A stretch of 35,036 bases of DNA from an uncultured Armatimonadota bacterium (GTDB lineage: Bacteria; Armatimonadota; Armatimonadia; Armatimonadales; Armatimonadaceae). A program made the position numbers and the translations under genes. How positions within the stretch are numbered: the stretch's first letter is position 1; each line of letters starts with the position of its first letter. Below, piece by piece: positions 33,301-35,036 of this stretch. The notes under the pieces were generated by a model, which saw nothing but the letters and a program-made list of their open reading frames with translations, ran no database searches and had not been told where the DNA came from. The stretch is taken from assembly GCA_903881535.1 (NCBI GenBank), contig CAIRTT010000249.1, positions 1 to 35,036 on the forward strand, given 5' to 3'.

Positions 33301-35036
33301 GCGTTCCTACGCAACGATTGAAGTTCGTAAAGGAAAGCAATTAAATGACCCAACACAAGGGTTAAGTCAATCTATTTCAAACACTATTGACCCAAAACTA
33401 TTGCAAGAATATCACGAGGAATTCGCGCGGTCCGGTGAACATAGTATGTATTTTGCTAAGAACTTCTGGCCATGGCTCAAACAAACCCATCCTGAAACAT
33501 ATGAAGCGATGACTAAAGTGGGTAAGCCCATAATTCAACAAATAAAAGGCGTTGGGAATGCCGCTGTTAAGAAAGAATATTGGCCTTTGGTGCAGGACTT
33601 TGTCAAAAGCGGGTCGTGGTCAGGTGTGAATGACTTGCATAATACAGGGTTGTCAAATGTTGGCGGCAGATATTTCACCGAGCCTGAGCTTGTTGAGGCG
33701 GCTAAAAAGTATGGGCGCATGGGAGTCCAAGACACCACGTGGGAAGTTGCAAAACAACGGCACATCGATGCAGGCATGACAGAAGAGCGGGCTCTGGAAA
33801 ACTGGGTTGAAGGGTTTAGAGAGGGCCGAGGCAGGCTTGATATTCCACCCGAAGGCTTCGCTGCAGGCGGCAGCGTCAGAGCATACGATCCATCCCGGGT
33901 AGACCAGATTATGAACAGTATCAACACCCCGAGCAATTACGCAGCCGGCGGCCTTGCTGAGTTAGCCAACAAGTACGAAGGCGGCCCGTGCTACCAGTTT
34001 AAACATGACGACCATGACGAGCACTTCAACTTTGGTGGTGGTGGTGGGGTTGCCAAGGCTATGCGCGAGTGGCTCAAAGACCACCCAGAGAAGAGCTTGC
34101 AAAAGCTGAAGATGACGGCAGGAGGAGAAGACCCCGCGCAGTTGCTCAAGGCTATGGAAGAGGGCACTGACCCAAATCCTTCGGCACACATGCTTGAGCA
34201 GATGCCAAGCATCAAGGCAAAAGGTGCAATCAACAACTGGATCGACAGCACCCTGAAGAATTACGTCAAGCGCGACTACGGTCAAGAATGGGATCCGTTG
34301 TCCCAGCTGACTCCGGAACAGCGCCATGTTCCTTTGATGGATGAGCAGTACCGCAAAGAACAAATCAATGCCGTCTGGCCACCCAGAAACACAATAAACA
34401 AACGAAACCCGGCGGGGATCACAACGGTTACCCGCGCCCAACTTGAGAACCCACAGCTGAGAGAACAATATCAGAAACCCGACTATTTGGAATCTATCTA
34501 CAAAGAAAACCCGTGGATGCTCAACAAGGGAATGGACGAGCCAATCTCGTCATTTGATTCTTACGGTTTAGGGCTGGAGCATCTGACCGACGAGCTGCAC
34601 AATGCCACCCGCCCGGACTCAGACCTGCCTGATCAGTTGCGCATTAGGCCTGAATCCTTGAGCCGGATGTCGATGTCGCAAGCATCCCAGCTGGTGGGCA
34701 AGATCAATGAATACAGGGCTGCGTTAAAGGCTGCTAACGCGCAAAAGGCACTACTAACCCCTTACAAAGAATACAAATCAGGACACAAATGGGTTGAGTT
34801 GCCGGATGCATCTGATCCACAAGGATTAAAGGCGGTAATGGACACTGGTTGCGAAGGCGGCTGGTGTACTATGGGTGAGGATGAAGCAAGAGGTTATAGC
34901 CGAGCGGCGGACGGAAGGAAGCTCTATGCCTTGATAGATCCAGAAGGAAAGCCGCACGTTCAAGCTTATACTGTAAAAAACAACTTAGATCCTAACAGCC
35001 TGAATTCTGGCTACCACTTAGATCCTAACAGCACCA
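30338..35036 (+). CDS. Giant polyvalent phage protein (3' end beyond the window)
   Basis: I read this frame through from ATG 30338 and found no stop: at least 1,566 codons. Visible parts: residues about 60-125 resemble DUF6973 (DRWNGPGDAMRHLMF, then EREMDLYNDTLGRSIA). About 203-368 resemble an ADP-ribosyltransferase domain of polyvalent proteins (YLRLYHGGSEEGF, AGFSFDGLFAHP, then VEMGDEHGTSYLMM). About 376-403 is the HGGLIGLAQKYGGGGLIRKY motif. About 798-1000 and 1411-1546 are two related units with PcfJ-like signatures (MRHSVGGYG plus ASIFSLRDAEGRSYATIEV; CEGGWC plus LYALIDPEGKPHV). Such proteins are thought to be delivered with phage DNA and act in the host. Domain names are from pattern memory. 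Confidence 0.8.
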   Translation, partial: MPKKTAPQNTGLFNKMLGSIAKGVGTATSSHPVDSLLGFVSPDLLAMKLDAEKAGNAYPVADRWNGPGDAMRHLMFSSKLADRYGQIPSQLESLAHEYLLNFGESSAEREMDLYNDTLGRSIAGQTSDPAEMQRLAQKYVDEGTAKTIKGKEGAPSNYGGGGAVIKAAERAAARAVEKSAAKPVLHAAPNVVNMNNIPDEKEGYLRLYHGGSEEGFTSVPDSSTTAGFSFDGLFAHPEKRSSWGAHGNGSNYFADIKEPEILTQNALDYHIPYENTVAALKKAMPWLNDNDVDLAHSAVIEDKNVHDMDANDVSRVFRADDPGQASWEAQRLRGNVARNLGYKAVEMGDEHGTSYLMMPGVPLTQVIETDSSDLGHAHGGLIGLAQKYGGGGLIRKYDEGGDVAVPDTQPSIMGALKDPQFRQDVANNFRDAAYRGAVAGTLGAPVDIANMLANLGTAGYGYLGNKAGMLRGSEMPATYNEPVGGSEWIGNKLRDYGVIGGNRNLTAEVIAGLGLPLVPVAAEARIPQMDRALEQMAANYAAKDDLNAGAFGQRGAIKLRGGNWLKGSIEESLNGLKARTMNEFELKNLAESQGVDVAERMRINQQPAEALNNWVDKTLTKYVKNDMGTPEDPLRIMADKHAVDKPAKLAEVQGRIDAFAAKMEQTARERGVPVGDLTSMRQQMIGLEKEKALVEARQGLHFEPQQRGPQIIEDLRHNREMEGFPGAGFGQSELARRWETATDKVIHPEQARDILRGPNYVNAAIAKAHVDHSLANDPWLLKVPPETKVYDLPATMRPPEHLGFDHLIDELRNATNPESGLPKELLINPKDLPKITMEQAVDRVADINAWRAAQKVEANKAMANNPATFTHKEYPEQGMKWVQLKRPEAVLEEGHVPGAVSGYPDLHGIIDQRTGQSVSPGRYNPEEAMDLYKREERTKSLADALKHEGDTMRHSVGGYGVKGGYGAGGIDAILDGRASIFSLRDAEGRSYATIEVRKGKQLNDPTQGLSQSISNTIDPKLLQEYHEEFARSGEHSMYFAKNFWPWLKQTHPETYEAMTKVGKPIIQQIKGVGNAAVKKEYWPLVQDFVKSGSWSGVNDLHNTGLSNVGGRYFTEPELVEAAKKYGRMGVQDTTWEVAKQRHIDAGMTEERALENWVEGFREGRGRLDIPPEGFAAGGSVRAYDPSRVDQIMNSINTPSNYAAGGLAELANKYEGGPCYQFKHDDHDEHFNFGGGGGVAKAMREWLKDHPEKSLQKLKMTAGGEDPAQLLKAMEEGTDPNPSAHMLEQMPSIKAKGAINNWIDSTLKNYVKRDYGQEWDPLSQLTPEQRHVPLMDEQYRKEQINAVWPPRNTINKRNPAGITTVTRAQLENPQLREQYQKPDYLESIYKENPWMLNKGMDEPISSFDSYGLGLEHLTDELHNATRPDSDLPDQLRIRPESLSRMSMSQASQLVGKINEYRAALKAANAQKALLTPYKEYKSGHKWVELPDASDPQGLKAVMDTGCEGGWCTMGEDEARGYSRAADGRKLYALIDPEGKPHVQAYTVKNNLDPNSLNSGYHLDPNST
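32731..34800 (+). repeat. Diverged internal duplication in the giant protein
   Basis: Segment 1, HLGFDHLIDELRNATNPESG then LPKELLINPKDLPKITMEQA (about 32743-33000), matches segment 2, GLEHLTDELHNATRPDSD then LPDQLRIRPESLSRMSMSQA (about 34574-34800). Each is preceded by NNWVDKTLTKYVKNDMG (32175) or NNWIDSTLKNYVKRDYG (about 34231) and followed by an H-K-E-Y/Y-K-E-Y...K-W-V-Q/E-L motif. Confidence 0.85.
34983..35032 (+). repeat. 17-bp direct repeat at the window edge
   Basis: ACTTAGATCCTAACAGC occurs at 34983-34999 and 35016-35032, a 33-bp period in frame (L-D-P-N-S every 11 residues). It may be the start of an 11-residue tandem array that continues beyond the window, or a contig-end artefact. 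Confidence 0.6.

Overview
The window is a contiguous piece of a double-stranded DNA tailed-phage genome. There is no bacterial housekeeping gene, rRNA, tRNA or CRISPR array. The virion genes fit a short-tailed (podovirus-like) phage of a Gram-negative host: an SU10-type adaptor, a nozzle/hub-like protein, several very large internal (ejection-type) proteins, and no sheath or conventional tail-tube/tape-measure set. The recombination set (ERF, YqaJ, NinB-like, NinG) is lambda-like in logic. No integrase is visible, so lifestyle is open. The host cannot be named from the sequence. Portal and most or all of the capsid genes lie outside the window.

Layout. (1) 1-1938 (+): the tail end of a gene, small membrane proteins, a DUF5675-type protein, a three-helix holin and a secreted Cys-containing protein, together a lysis/envelope block. 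(2) 1943-13797 (+): a promoter, then adaptor, fibre-like protein, nozzle/hub, a GNAT acetyltransferase and four large virion/ejection proteins, mostly coupled through TAATG or ATGA overlaps. (3) 13794-15998 (-): a coupled recombination operon of ERF annealing protein, YqaJ exonuclease, PD-(D/E)XK-like nuclease and a small protein. (4) 15999-16110: a divergent control region. (5) 16111-19945 (+): HTH regulator, SF2 helicase, primase, NinB-like and NinG. (6) 25324 down to 19940 (-): about twenty small early genes including SSB, an AlpA-like fusion, a ribbon-helix-helix protein and a cysteine-peptidase-like protein. They are punctuated by four copies of a palindromic promoter/operator-like repeat. 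(7) 25417-26254: a mostly non-coding, highly structured stretch. (8) 26255-30273 (+): packaging genes TerS and TerL plus small accessory genes. (9) 30338 to the window edge (+): one reading frame of more than 1,566 codons, still open at the edge, encoding a polyvalent protein.

The most striking item is in the large terminase gene. A complete intein (27725-28777) interrupts TerL immediately before its Walker B motif. The HNH endonuclease expected inside such an intein is not in the intein frame: it is a separate 268-codon ORF (27963-28769) in the +1 frame, wholly inside the intein, while the splicing frame stays free of stops across the whole overlap. It looks like a homing endonuclease overprinted on an intein.

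Other notable items are the giant polyvalent protein (DUF6973-like, ADP-ribosyltransferase-like and two PcfJ-like units), a Gly-rich peptide motif shared by several large proteins, the four-copy operator repeat, and a coiled-coil module that exists both as a free gene and as the tail of the AlpA-like regulator.
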